The position numbers were made by a program, and so were the translations under genes. The notes under the pieces were generated by a model, which worked only from the letters and a program-made list of their open reading frames with translations, had not been told where the DNA came from and did not search any database. A DNA stretch of 64,000 nucleotides from Verrucomicrobiota bacterium. Its GTDB lineage: Bacteria > Verrucomicrobiota > Verrucomicrobiia > Verrucomicrobiales > Verrucomicrobiaceae. This document shows, one piece after another, positions 18,119 through 26,724 of this stretch (position 1 is the first letter of the stretch; each line of letters begins with the position of its first letter). The stretch spans positions 17,051 through 81,050 of the forward strand of contig JAFLEI010000032.1 of the NCBI GenBank assembly GCA_017301975.1, read 5' to 3'.

Positions 18119-19079
18119 CCGTCTGCCTCCTTCCGCTGAACATGAGAAACATCGCCACCAGCAGCCAGCACATGCCGCCGGCTGTGAATTTGATCACAGG
18201 GGGCAGATCCATCGGCGACCAAAATCCCTCCAGCACCGCCGCAAGGCTGGTCAGCACCGCCGCACCCACCAGCAGGGGCAGCGCCTTGCGCCCTGCCAGC
18301 ACCAGCGCCGTGCGCCGCTCCACTCTGCCGGGCCGCAGCACCGACCACCCGACACGCATCCCGGCCATGGCCGAAATCACCACGCCCGTCAGCTCCGGCG
18401 CACCATGCGCGACCACCCAGGTGTACAGCGTCAGCGGATTGCCCGAATAGTGCACATAGCCAAACACCGCCCCGAGGTAGATGGAATTAAACAGCAGCAC
18501 AAACAACGCGCCCACACCACCCAGAATACCCCCGGCGAAGGTTCTGAAATCGATGCTGACATTGTTCCAGATGTAAAAACAAAACGCGGCAAAGCCGGAG
18601 CCAAAGCTCTCGCGCACATAGTCGGACGGCTTGCTGGCCTCACCATACATGCTCTCGATCTGCATCATGCCGTCCGGTCCCAGCAACGTCATCGCCCATT
18701 CTGGATACGATGGCGTGATGACGGCGATCAGCGCCGCCGGCAGATAAAATAACGCGGTGCACCACCAAAACAGCTTCCACTCCGCACGCACCGCCTGCGG
18801 AAACTCCACCAGAAACAGACGCACAAACGCCTCCCACCCCCCGGCACTGTGGCGCTCCAGTACGCGATAGCTGCGGATCGCCAGCGCATTGAGCTGCTGC
18901 GTCAGGCGTTGCGGGCTCATGCGGTGCTGCGCCACGCTCAGATCATGACACACCTGCCTGAAAGTGGCGGGCAGCTCCTCCACCTCCGCCGAAGGGTGGG
19001 ACTTCTCCGCCTCCTTCAGCAGCTTCTCCAGCTTCTGCCAGCGCGGCTCGATCTGTTTTTCAAACTGGGCCGGTGTCAT
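18108..19079 (-). CDS. SpoIIM (stage II sporulation protein M) family membrane protein
   Basis: From the ATG at 19079 the protein has 323 residues. A soluble helical N-terminus is followed by about five membrane helices. The segment SFGSGFAAFCFYIWNNVSID and the run IYLGAVFGYVHYSGNP to VVAHGAPELTGVVISAMAG (about residues 165-245) is the SpoIIM family core. In Bacillus SpoIIM belongs to the DMP complex that thins septal peptidoglycan, but in Gram-negative non-sporulators the family sits in MoxR/RDD operons with unknown function. The upstream in-frame ATG at 19163 lies inside the RDD gene. The chosen start gives a 4-bp ATGA overlap with it. Confidence 0.87.
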   Translation of the reverse strand: MTPAQFEKQIEPRWQKLEKLLKEAEKSHPSAEVEELPATFRQVCHDLSVAQHRMSPQRLTQQLNALAIRSYRVLERHSAGGWEAFVRLFLVEFPQAVRAEWKLFWWCTALFYLPAALIAVITPSYPEWAMTLLGPDGMMQIESMYGEASKPSDYVRESFGSGFAAFCFYIWNNVSIDFRTFAGGILGGVGALFVLLFNSIYLGAVFGYVHYSGNPLTLYTWVVAHGAPELTGVVISAMAGMRVGWSVLRPGRVERRTALVLAGRKALPLLVGAAVLTSLAAVLEGFWSPMDLPPVIKFTAGGMCWLLVAMFLMFSGRRQTDAT

Positions 19080-19843
19080 GATCGGAACATGCCTGCTCCT
19101 TTCAGCGATGGCGGAGTCCCGCTTTTGTCTTCCGGGGCCTGCAGCCACAGCGCCATGCCGCACAGGCGGCGCAGACCTTCCACTCCAGCCGCCTCGGTCA
19201 AAGGGCGGGCCAGCGTGGCGAGCTCGATCCGGCGCTCATCCGCCCACAGCGGCGCGCGTTCAAGGAACTGCAGCAGCGCCGCCTGCTCCTCACGCGTCAA
19301 CACCTTTGACGGCGCACGGCGTTCAGCACGGATTTCCACATGCGGTGCCATGAATGTCGGCACCTCCGCATACGTCACCACGGTGTTCGCCACCAGATCT
19401 CCCAGACGCTGAAACCTCTTGGTAAACAGCATGCAAACGATGCCCGTGAGGTACAGCCCCGGCATGAAATCCACCACACGCAAAAAATTACGCATCACAG
19501 CCTGCGCCAGAGACACCGGCCCGCCGGTCACGCTCATCACCCGCAGTTTCATGGAGCGCTGCCCCGGCGTCGCCCCCTTCGCACCGGCCTCGAAAAAGAC
19601 GTTGTAAAACCACTCCATGAAAAAGACGAATAACAAGAACAGCCCATTCGTCATCTCCATACCCACCAGTTCTGGCAGCAGCATGAACGCCAGGATCGCC
19701 ACCAAGATGTCAACGCCGATGCGAATGAGCAGGTCGATCATGTAGGCCATGCTCCGCACCGCCGGACCCGCCACGCGCAGTTGGATCTCCACGCCATCGG
19801 CGAGTTCGACTGATTGCAAGGTATCCGCGCGTGCCACTACCAT
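19076..19843 (-). CDS. RDD family membrane protein
   Basis: This is a 255-residue protein whose first 140 residues are an RDD domain: an arginine in VRSMAYMIDLLIR near residue 30, an aspartate in the same helix, and GATPGQRSMKLRV near 90-102. There are three to four membrane helices. The C-terminal ~100 residues are soluble and helical, with no family I can name. RDD proteins are found with transport and envelope complexes, and some act as Na+(K+)/H+ antiporters. It is the first gene of the six-gene operon that continues to DUF58, and is divergent from the DUF5362-like gene. Confidence 0.88.
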   Translation of the reverse strand: MVVARADTLQSVELADGVEIQLRVAGPAVRSMAYMIDLLIRIGVDILVAILAFMLLPELVGMEMTNGLFLLFVFFMEWFYNVFFEAGAKGATPGQRSMKLRVMSVTGGPVSLAQAVMRNFLRVVDFMPGLYLTGIVCMLFTKRFQRLGDLVANTVVTYAEVPTFMAPHVEIRAERRAPSKVLTREEQAALLQFLERAPLWADERRIELATLARPLTEAAGVEGLRRLCGMALWLQAPEDKSGTPPSLKGAGMFRS

Positions 19844-19873
19844 TGTCGATTAATGAAGCTGTTCCGTTTGGTT

Positions 19874-19903
19874 TTGACAACTCACGATTTTTTTTCGTAG
19901 GAT
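19874..19903 (+). promoter_or_regulatory. Sigma-70-type promoter for the DUF5362-like gene
   Basis: A perfect TTGACA at 19874-19879 is followed after 18 bp by TAGGAT at 19898-19903, four of six matches to the -10 consensus. A T-rich tract lies in the spacer. The ATG of the membrane protein gene follows at 19958. The RDD operon must start from the opposite strand of the same ~115-bp region. Confidence 0.45.
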
Positions 19904-19957
19904 TTGGTAATACTGGGTAATTGCCCTAGCTCATTCACCTCTCTAATCTCGCCCGTC

Positions 19958-20464
19958 ATGGAATCCCCCCTCTCCAACCCCTACGCCACCCCCTCCGCCA
20001 ATCTGTACGGTTCCGCCTCGGGTGGCGCTGCTGACGCCGTCTCCCCGAGTACGATAGCCCAGCTCGCGGGTACCAAGCCATGGGTGAGGTTCATTTCGGT
20101 TCTCATGTGGATTGCCATCTGCCTGATCATTCTGGGAATCATTATCGCGGGCGCTGCGATGACACTTGGCGCTTCTAAATCCATAGGAACTCCCGAGCTC
20201 ATTCTCATCGGCGCCTATGGTGTCATGATTTTCTTTTACATCTACCCTGCGATGAAAATGTGGAAGTTTGCCAATCGCGTCAAAAGCCTGATGGCAACCC
20301 GCTCCCTCTCCGATCTCGATGCAGCCCTTACTGAGCAGCGTAAACTTTGGAAATTCGTGGGCATATTCACCATTATTACGCTCTGCATTTATCTGGTGGC
20401 CGTCATTGGCTTCGTGGCATTGGGTGCCGGAGCAGCCTTGAAATCCGGTGCTTTCAACCGCTAA
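19958..20464 (+). CDS. DUF5362-like membrane protein
   Basis: From the ATG at 19958 (MESPLSNPYATPSA) the protein has 168 residues. It has a low-complexity N-terminus, two helices at about 50-105 and a third near 145-168. The pattern KPWVRFISVLMW, IYPAMKMWKFANRVKSLM and ALTEQRKLWKFVGI is that of small DUF5362-type inner-membrane proteins, which often stand alone. A GTG/ATG-type extension to 19904 would precede the promoter-proximal leader and is not favoured. It converges on hemW with 2 bp between stop codons. No function is known. Confidence 0.75.
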   Translation: MESPLSNPYATPSANLYGSASGGAADAVSPSTIAQLAGTKPWVRFISVLMWIAICLIILGIIIAGAAMTLGASKSIGTPELILIGAYGVMIFFYIYPAMKMWKFANRVKSLMATRSLSDLDAALTEQRKLWKFVGIFTIITLCIYLVAVIGFVALGAGAALKSGAFNR

Positions 20465-20466
20465 AC

Positions 20467-21597
20467 TTATCCCATCAGCGCCACGGCAATCGGGTCCACG
20501 AGCGGTTTGCCCGCCCGCGTGAGCCGCACATGGCTCTCGTCGTGGCTCAGCAGTCCCTGTTCACGCAAAGTCTCCAGCATCTTGCGTGATTCAGGGTGGA
20601 TCAGGGCCAGCGGCAGGCCGCGCGCGGTGCGCAGTTCCAGGCCAAAGCGCTCGGTGCGGCGTTGATCGGGGGTGAGTTCCTCGACATCCGCCGCCGTTTC
20701 CTCTCCGGCCAGCGTCATCGCCATGTAGCGCGGGGTGTCCTTGATGTTGTTCCAGCGCTTCCCGCCCACGGTCGAAAAGGCTCCGGGCCCGATGCCCAGA
20801 TAGTCTTCGCCGAGCCAGTAGGCCTCGTTGTGCACGGAGCGATGCCCTGGTTTCGCGTAATTGGAGATCTCGTAGTGCTCAAAACCGCCCGCTTCCAGCG
20901 TGTCGATCGCCAGATTGAAAAACTCCGCATCGCGACCTTCGTCTTCGCGATACTCCCCTGCTTTGAGTCGGCGGAAAAAGTCCGTGTCCTCTTCGTAGTT
21001 CAGATTGTAGGCGGAGATGTGGTCAGGCTGCAGGGAGATCGAATGCTCCAAGGTCTGCCGCCAGGTTTCCACACTCTGCCCGGGGATCGAGAACATCAGA
21101 TCCAGATTCAGGCTCGGAAAGCCCGCTTTTTTCAATACCTGCCAGGTCTCCTCCGCATCGGCGCGGGCATGGTCTCGCCCCAAGGTCTTGAGCGTCGCAT
21201 CATCCCAGGCCTGGATGCCCAGGCTCACCCGCGTCACGTTCATTTCACGCATGATCGCCGCCTTTGATGCCGTCACGGTGCGTGGATTCGCCTCCATGGT
21301 GAATTCCACCACTGCGGACATGTCGATCCTGTCCCTCAGCCCCCGCAGCAGACGCTCCAGATGCACGTCGCTCAGCATGGTGGGCGTGCCACCGCCGAAA
21401 AAAATCGTCTGCGGCTGCAGCGGCTGCTTTTCAGCCTCCCGCAGCAGCGCATCCACAAACGCCGTCATGTCCGTGCCGCCCGGCGTGTGCTTGTGAAAGC
21501 TGCAGTAGGGGCAGATGCGGTGGCAGAAAGGAATATGGACGTAGAGATGCTTCACGGGATGGATGCGAATGCTAGCAGAGAAAGCTTGCTCCGGCAT
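20467..21597 (-). CDS. hemW: Radical SAM heme chaperone HemW
   Basis: This 376-residue protein belongs to the HemN-like radical SAM group. Its cluster motif is C25xxxC29xxC32 (HIPFCHRICPYCSF), with the glycine-rich SAM site FFGGGTPTMLS near residue 65. HemW differs from true coproporphyrinogen dehydrogenase (HemN) by lacking the N-terminal extension, as here. It is thought to deliver heme to respiratory proteins, which suits a genome encoding many cytochromes. A GTG at 21555 (VKHLYVHIPF) is the start expected from the family and would remove 14 residues whose codons run into an ATCCAGC repeat; both starts are possible. Confidence 0.9.
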   Translation of the reverse strand: MPEQAFSASIRIHPVKHLYVHIPFCHRICPYCSFHKHTPGGTDMTAFVDALLREAEKQPLQPQTIFFGGGTPTMLSDVHLERLLRGLRDRIDMSAVVEFTMEANPRTVTASKAAIMREMNVTRVSLGIQAWDDATLKTLGRDHARADAEETWQVLKKAGFPSLNLDLMFSIPGQSVETWRQTLEHSISLQPDHISAYNLNYEEDTDFFRRLKAGEYREDEGRDAEFFNLAIDTLEAGGFEHYEISNYAKPGHRSVHNEAYWLGEDYLGIGPGAFSTVGGKRWNNIKDTPRYMAMTLAGEETAADVEELTPDQRRTERFGLELRTARGLPLALIHPESRKMLETLREQGLLSHDESHVRLTRAGKPLVDPIAVALMG

Positions 21598-21636
21598 CCA
21601 GCATCCAGCATCTAGGATCTAAAATCCAGCATCCAG
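21595..21636. repeat. Short ATCCAGC direct repeats
   Basis: The heptamer-like unit GCATCCA or ATCCAGC occurs about four times within 42 bp between hemW and the squalene/phytoene synthase gene. The copies fall in two groups separated by TAGGATCTAAA. They occupy most of the divergent intergenic space and may carry promoter elements or be a slippage product. Confidence 0.45.
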
Positions 21637-21640
21637 AACC

Positions 21641-22618
21641 ATGTCAGACGAAACCCATCATGAACGCGAACTCGGCGGCCAGCTCCTGGCCTCCGTCTCG
21701 CGTTCGTTCTATCTCACGCTCAAAGCGCTGCCCAAGGAGCTGCGCGAGCCCATTTCCCTCGCCTACCTGCTCGCACGTACGGCGGACACAATCGCCGACA
21801 CCGCCTTGGTGAGCGCCGCAGTGCGGCTCGACTGCCTCGAACGCTACCGTGCCCTCGTGCGTGGAGATGGCGACGCTCAAAGCCTCGCGAACACGCTCCT
21901 CACCCAGTTTTGCACGCAGCAGAGCGACGACGCCGAGCGCCGCCTGATGGAAAAATTTGCCGACGGCATCGCCTGGCTGCGCACCATGCAGCCCGTTCCC
22001 CTGGCCGCCATCCAGAGTGTTCTTGAGCACATCATCGACGGCCAGATGCTCGACATCCGCCGCTTTCCTGCGGATGGCCGGCTGCGCAGCCTCGCCAGCG
22101 CGGAGGAACTCGACCAGTACGCCTGGCTCGTCGCAGGATGCGTCGGCGAATTCTGGACGCAGCTCTGCGCGACCGAACTCCCCGGCTCGCTCGATCCCAG
22201 CGTCACCACCACGCAAATGCAGGAATGGGGCGCCCGCATGGGCAAAGGCCTGCAGCTCATCAACATCCTGCGCGACATCGGAGAAGACACCCGCGACGGC
22301 CGCTGCTACCTGCCCTGCCAGCCTGAGGACATTCAAACCGAATGGAGCCTGTGGCTGGAAACCTGCACCGAACACCTGGAATGCGGCCTGCGCTACGTCC
22401 AGCACGTGATCCACGGCAAGCTCCGCTACGCCACCGCCCTGCCCCTGCTGCTTGGCATTCAAACCGTGGCCAAGATGCGCTCCACCCCATGGGAAAAGAT
22501 TCAGCAGGGCGTCAAAATTTCCCGGCTTGATGTCGCCAGCATCCTCGCCCAGGCCGCCATCGCGTGCCGCAGCGCGTCCGCCATTGAGAAGCTCTACCGG
22601 AAGCTGGCGCAGAATTGA
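21641..22618 (+). CDS. Squalene/phytoene synthase family protein
   Basis: This 325-residue trans-isoprenyl synthase has both aspartate motifs of the family: LLARTADTIADT with D49 and D53, and NILRDIGEDTRDGRCYLP with D212 and D216. These bind Mg and two prenyl diphosphates for head-to-head joining to presqualene/squalene or prephytoene/phytoene. No signal or membrane helix is evident. Neither hpnCDE partners nor desaturases are adjacent, so squalene for hopanoids and phytoene for carotenoids cannot be separated from this sequence. It is divergent from hemW. Confidence 0.88.
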   Translation: MSDETHHERELGGQLLASVSRSFYLTLKALPKELREPISLAYLLARTADTIADTALVSAAVRLDCLERYRALVRGDGDAQSLANTLLTQFCTQQSDDAERRLMEKFADGIAWLRTMQPVPLAAIQSVLEHIIDGQMLDIRRFPADGRLRSLASAEELDQYAWLVAGCVGEFWTQLCATELPGSLDPSVTTTQMQEWGARMGKGLQLINILRDIGEDTRDGRCYLPCQPEDIQTEWSLWLETCTEHLECGLRYVQHVIHGKLRYATALPLLLGIQTVAKMRSTPWEKIQQGVKISRLDVASILAQAAIACRSASAIEKLYRKLAQN

Positions 22619-22722
22619 AGCCGTCGCCCATGTGAATGACGATGGGCACGAAGCTCTTTGCAAAGCCACGGCCCAAAGTCAGCAGTCAGGTCCGGCGGTA
22701 AATCCGGGCCTCATGCACAGTC

Positions 22723-24267
22723 CTACAGCGCTCTCAGGAAATCGGCGAGGTCGTGCTTTTCCTCCTCATTCAAGTGAGTTTGGAGGACGAGATTGAAGAA
22801 CTCCACGGTGTCTTCCAAAGTGAGGCAGCGACCGTCATGAAGGTAGGGAGGACTGTCCTTGATCCCGCGCAGCGTGAAGGTCTTGATGGGACCGGTGGGT
22901 GCCTCTTTCAGGAAGCGCTCGGTCTTGAGATCATGATAGAGCTGGTCCAGATAAAACGGTGCTGGATGGCAGCTGGCGCACTGCGCTTTGCCAAAGAAGA
23001 GCTGCTCCCCGCGCATTTCGGATTCAGTGGCCTTGGTCTTGTCCAGACGACCGGTGACGGGATCAAGCTTGGGAGCGGGAGGAAAGTCGAACATGTTCTG
23101 CATCTGCGCCATGTGGCTGACCTGGACCCTGTCCAAAATCATCGCGCCCTTTTTGAAAGCGTGAATCTGGTCGCCATTGAAGTAGGCCGTGCGCTGCTCG
23201 AACTCGGTGAAGTCTTCGACCGAACGCAGGCTGCGCTTGGAGCCATGCACCTGCTGATTGTAGAGACCGCGCAGGCTCACGGTGTCCAGACGCAGACGAC
23301 GCTGCTGGGGGCGGGTGTCGGGGTTGAGATGGAACTGGCCCGTGGTGTGTCCGTTGACATGGCAGTCCAGACAAGTGACCCCGAGACTGGGCGCTTCAGA
23401 TTTGCGGTCATCGGTGGGATTGAACTCCTCCTGCGGAAACGGAGTGAGCAGCATGCGCAATCCATCGAGCTGCACGGGGGTCAGGATGTCCTTGAAGAGC
23501 TTGTAGTAGTTGTTGATGGAGACCACTTCACCATGCGACACATCGCCCAGCTCAGGACGGCTTTGCAGGAAAATGGCGGGCGGGAATTCAGGCAGGAAGG
23601 CATCTGGAATATCGAATTCCACGTCAAAACGTTGCAGCCGTGGGAACATCGCGATCTGCATGGCGGGAAAGACCTGACCGCCCGCAACCTGCTTGGGGTG
23701 AGGAAGGGCCGGATAAGGAAAGGCATCCTCCTGCCTGATGTCTTCCGGCTTCATCGCATCGAGATCCGCCCACTTGCGATCTCCCTTGAGCCTGGCCGTC
23801 GGCCCCATGGGCACAGGCTTGCCACGGCTCATTTTGGCGGTGGGATGAGGCTTGGGCTCAAGCTGATAACGCGATTCCAGAAGCTTGCGCTGAGCCTCCA
23901 TGACAGCCGCCTTGTCTTTTTTGTCGGCGGTCATGATTTCACCCAAGGTCTGCATGGGTTTGTCAGCGTTCAGAGGATCGCGATAAAAATCAAAACCAGT
24001 GATGGCTCCTTCCTTCGGCTGGTCTTTCACGGCGGGATTCACCGGCAGTGCATTCTCTGGCTTGAATTTTTCGGCATTGGTATCATGCGCCGTCTTGGTT
24101 TGTTCAGGCCGGGTGACATCCACCACGTGCGTCGTCTGGGCCTCCGCGACTGCATCAGGCGGGGCTGCCTTGTCGGATGATTTTTTAGTTTGCGCCAAAA
24201 GCGTCCCCACAGCGAGAACGCTGATGAGCACGGCGGGCCGGAATGTGGGGAATGGGATGGTCTTCAT
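22723..24267 (-). CDS. Di-heme cytochrome c peroxidase/MauG-like protein
   Basis: The protein has 514 residues with a signal peptide (about residues 1-26), so it is periplasmic. It has two c-heme sites, TCLDCH (C299-H303) and QCASCH (C430-H434). The C-terminus DSPPYLHDGRCLTLEDTVEFF is the usual end of bacterial di-heme peroxidase/MauG proteins. It differs in a long N-terminal region of ~270 residues, proline- and lysine-rich at first, before the first heme. The spacing of 131 residues between hemes is near the family value. It may remove peroxide or oxidise another substrate with cytochrome c; the substrate is unknown. The gene stands alone, with convergent and divergent neighbours. Confidence 0.82.
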   Translation of the reverse strand: MKTIPFPTFRPAVLISVLAVGTLLAQTKKSSDKAAPPDAVAEAQTTHVVDVTRPEQTKTAHDTNAEKFKPENALPVNPAVKDQPKEGAITGFDFYRDPLNADKPMQTLGEIMTADKKDKAAVMEAQRKLLESRYQLEPKPHPTAKMSRGKPVPMGPTARLKGDRKWADLDAMKPEDIRQEDAFPYPALPHPKQVAGGQVFPAMQIAMFPRLQRFDVEFDIPDAFLPEFPPAIFLQSRPELGDVSHGEVVSINNYYKLFKDILTPVQLDGLRMLLTPFPQEEFNPTDDRKSEAPSLGVTCLDCHVNGHTTGQFHLNPDTRPQQRRLRLDTVSLRGLYNQQVHGSKRSLRSVEDFTEFEQRTAYFNGDQIHAFKKGAMILDRVQVSHMAQMQNMFDFPPAPKLDPVTGRLDKTKATESEMRGEQLFFGKAQCASCHPAPFYLDQLYHDLKTERFLKEAPTGPIKTFTLRGIKDSPPYLHDGRCLTLEDTVEFFNLVLQTHLNEEEKHDLADFLRAL

Positions 24268-24602
24268 GCCCGGCTTTCGAATGGAAACGAAAGTGCGGTT
24301 GTTCCCAATCGTTCGAACGAACTCACCTGACAGCCAGTTCAGACTCTAGCCTGAAGGCCGCGGATGATTTAACAATGAACGCGCCGAGCAATCCAAAATG
24401 CTGTGCACCAACGATGTGGCAGATAGAGCCAAGTGGCAGCCATTTCGAACGGCCGAGGAAAGGGCTAAGGCCGCCTAGGCAGGTTCTGGGCGCAGCGTCA
24501 TCCAACGTCCTGAGACGCATTGTCCACGGCTGTGCGATCCCCCTATGAGCTGGCGACGTGGTGTCGTCAGACTTCAATAAAAACCATCAGCAATAAACCA
24601 TC
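24268..24602. other. Divergent intergenic region, no supported gene
   Basis: These 335 bp separate the di-heme protein and the PRC-barrel gene, which diverge. Open frames here lack initiation signals and family features. A 7-bp imperfect inverted repeat, TGGCGAC (24551-24557) and GTCGTCA (24563-24569), lies about 35 bp before the PRC-barrel ATG and could be an operator. The rest is featureless to inspection. Confidence 0.4.
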
Positions 24603-25376
24603 ATGAAAATCAGAAGCCTACCCGCCGTACTCGCGGCCATCGCCCTCACCTCGTCAACCGCAGCCTTCGCAGCCGTTGACAACACCCAAAACGCCAGCGC
24701 CCAATGGCTGGTCGATGCATCAAAACTTGAAGGCACTGCCGTCTGGGACTTCCACGGCAACAAACTGGGGGACCTGCAGGAGGTCCTCATCGACCCGCAA
24801 ACCGGACGCATCCGGTATGGCGTGATGGAAGTGGACAAATCATGGAGCTGGAGCGATCCGCAGATCGCCATTCCATGGGATTCCTTCGCCGTGAAAAGGG
24901 GGGATGACAAGAAAGCTGTCCTGTCGATCGACGCGACCAAGGAAAAGCTGGAGAAGGCACCGAAGTTCAAGGCAGGTGATGCCGACCGCCTCTTCAGCAA
25001 GGAGTCCTCACAGCCCATCTATTCCTACTGGAGCGTCTTCTGGTATGAGGAACCGGCTGCATCGATGAAGTCCAATTCCGACTCGTCTGCAACCAATTCG
25101 TCTACGACTACCCAGGAGGAGCCGAACGCCTCCACCAAGGCCAATGAGAATGCCGACAAGACGGGCACATCGGGCACAACCAGCAGCACGGACGCGAACA
25201 CCAGCAGCACATCGGGCGCTACGAGCAGCACATCAGGCACTACAAGCAGCACCACGGACGCCTCCACCACCACACCGGGCACTACAAGCAGCAGCAGCGG
25301 CACGGACGCTAACACCACCAGCAGCAGTACCAACACGCCTGCTGCAAACAACAAAACCGACTCCACCAAAAATTAA
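24603..25376 (+). CDS. Exported PRC-barrel protein with Ser/Thr-rich tail
   Basis: The 257-residue protein has a signal peptide (MKIRSLPAVLAAIALTSSTAAFA), then a PRC-barrel fold at about residues 35-120: WLVDASKLEGTAVWDFHGNKLGDL, then LIDPQTGRIRYGVMEVD. From about residue 160 to the end the protein is almost only Ser, Thr, Gly, Ala, Asn and Asp in short repeats such as SGTTSST. PRC-barrels bind partners or RNA and in secreted form are common in stress-region genes of soil bacteria. The tail looks like an extended, possibly glycosylated linker. An operator-like inverted repeat precedes it and a hairpin follows it. Confidence 0.82.
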   Translation: MKIRSLPAVLAAIALTSSTAAFAAVDNTQNASAQWLVDASKLEGTAVWDFHGNKLGDLQEVLIDPQTGRIRYGVMEVDKSWSWSDPQIAIPWDSFAVKRGDDKKAVLSIDATKEKLEKAPKFKAGDADRLFSKESSQPIYSYWSVFWYEEPAASMKSNSDSSATNSSTTTQEEPNASTKANENADKTGTSGTTSSTDANTSSTSGATSSTSGTTSSTTDASTTTPGTTSSSSGTDANTTSSSTNTPAANNKTDSTKN

Positions 25377-25392
25377 AACCACTCATTCCAAC

Positions 25393-25421
25393 AGGCCGCC
25401 GCCGAGCAGCGGTGGCGGCCT
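25393..25421 (+). terminator. Hairpin terminator after the PRC-barrel gene
   Basis: A 12-bp stem with one G-U pair (AGGCCGCCGCCG and CGGTGGCGGCCT) closes a 5-nt loop, 17 nt after the stop codon. There is no T-run, so it may act with Rho or mainly protect the transcript. Confidence 0.55.
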
Positions 25422-25686
25422 CGTTCGCATTCCAGAAGAAATGCCCGCCCCAGGAGGGGATACCAGCCATGAAACGCCTCGTCAGCAGATCCGCGTCTCA
25501 TCGCGATGGCGCTTGCCAATCGTGACCTCAATCAGGTCACTTGGGAGCAACTCGTGATGGCGGGTGATCTCAAATTCAAGACCTCTCAAGTCGTCCCTGC
25601 ATTTGGCTTTGCTCCCTATGCGGGACTGCTCGGCCTGGAGGCCTTGATTTCAGACATGCGGATGCCACCCAATACCAGGTCTCCTT

Positions 25687-25932
25687 ATGAAAACAAACAC
25701 CACCACCCTCGCCTCCCGCAGTCTTGAAGTCCTTGCCCTCGCCATGATCGGCGAAGGCGTGGTCGGACTTCTTCATCCTCGTCGTTATTCCCTCTTCTGG
25801 AAAATCGGCCCGACATGGCTGCGGCATACCACTCAAACGCTGGCCGAACATCGTGATGCCACGCGGCTGATGTGCGCTGGAGAAATCGCCGTCGGCCTCT
25901 GGCTCGCATTGCGGGAGATCGACGAACCATGA
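25687..25932 (+). CDS. Small hypothetical protein
   Basis: This is an 81-residue protein starting MKTNTTTLASRSLEVLALAM. It has one moderately hydrophobic helix (about 12-26, with IGEGVVGLLHPRRY after it) and a second apolar stretch near the C-terminus (GEIAVGLWLALREI). The HPRRYSLFW segment and the balanced composition suggest a real gene rather than a shadow. The 265 bp before it, after the hairpin, hold no supported gene. No family or function can be named. Confidence 0.5.
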   Translation: MKTNTTTLASRSLEVLALAMIGEGVVGLLHPRRYSLFWKIGPTWLRHTTQTLAEHRDATRLMCAGEIAVGLWLALREIDEP

Positions 25933-26024
25933 TGCCCAGGAGGGCGTCATCGGTTTATCATTACACTCAAGCCAACCTGACCCCATGACTCTTCCCCGCT
26001 TCATTCGTATTGCCGGGGCTCCCG

Positions 26025-26579
26025 TCATGCTTCGTCGAGGGGCGGTCTCGGTGTCTCCGTGATGCGAGGAGGGCGGCCGCGCAGCATCTGGGCCTGAGTA
26101 GCGGCGCCCACAAGAAACAGGACGGCAAACGCGACGGCCCGCCAGACAGGCTCCTGCACCGTCCATTGCGAGATCATAGCAGCGCCCATCAGGGCCGAGG
26201 TCACAATCAAGGCCCAATCAAGAAAGACCATGACCAGGATCGCAACGAGGATTCCGCCGATGACAAATGCGACCGTCGAATATTGAGCCGTCGGCGCTCC
26301 CGAGAAAGCTGCCACCAAGGCCTGCGCCAGATAGCCTCCGGCCATGAAACCCGCGAAGCCGATCGCGATGCGTTGAAGAAAGACAGCGAGCACGGCACCG
26401 ACAAGGCCAGCCAGCACAGCCGCCAGCAAGATCACCCATTCGGGCTGGCCGGCCAGGACACGCGTGGCGAAATCCAAGCCCACGACAAAGCCGACGCCGC
26501 CGACAAAGAGCCAGTAAAGGCGCTCGCCAAAAAACAGCAGAAGCACCGCCACAATGATGGAGAGGATGGACGTGGTCAT
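26025..26579 (-). CDS. DUF4203/TM7S3-like membrane protein
   Basis: From the ATG at 26579 the protein has 184 residues with seven closely spaced hydrophobic segments. Small residues dominate (VGGVGFVVGLDFATRV; FAGFMAGGYLAQAL). This matches the DUF4203 family of small membrane proteins, whose function is unknown. A TTG five codons upstream (26594) is possible but not needed. It is encoded on the strand opposite to its neighbours. Its short soluble C-terminus is rich in proline and arginine. Confidence 0.72.
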   Translation of the reverse strand: MTTSILSIIVAVLLLFFGERLYWLFVGGVGFVVGLDFATRVLAGQPEWVILLAAVLAGLVGAVLAVFLQRIAIGFAGFMAGGYLAQALVAAFSGAPTAQYSTVAFVIGGILVAILVMVFLDWALIVTSALMGAAMISQWTVQEPVWRAVAFAVLFLVGAATQAQMLRGRPPRITETPRPPLDEA

Positions 26580-26724
26580 GCTTGTTTTTCGCAACTCATT
26601 GCCAGAGTGACCGCCTTCAATTCAGCCGCTTCCCTTGTTTCACGGCGAAACATGACCCGGTCTTGAGGAGGCCGTTGCCGGACCTTTGCACGGCCAACCT
26701 TGGAACCAGTGACGATGCACTCAT

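Noticed and set aside
24323..24577. Minus-strand frame in the divergent gap before the PRC-barrel gene
   Set aside because: No ribosome site or family resemblance; it spans the probable promoter region.
25506..25727. 73-codon frame between the hairpin and the small protein gene
   Set aside because: No initiation signal, no family features, and its end overlaps the better-supported small gene.
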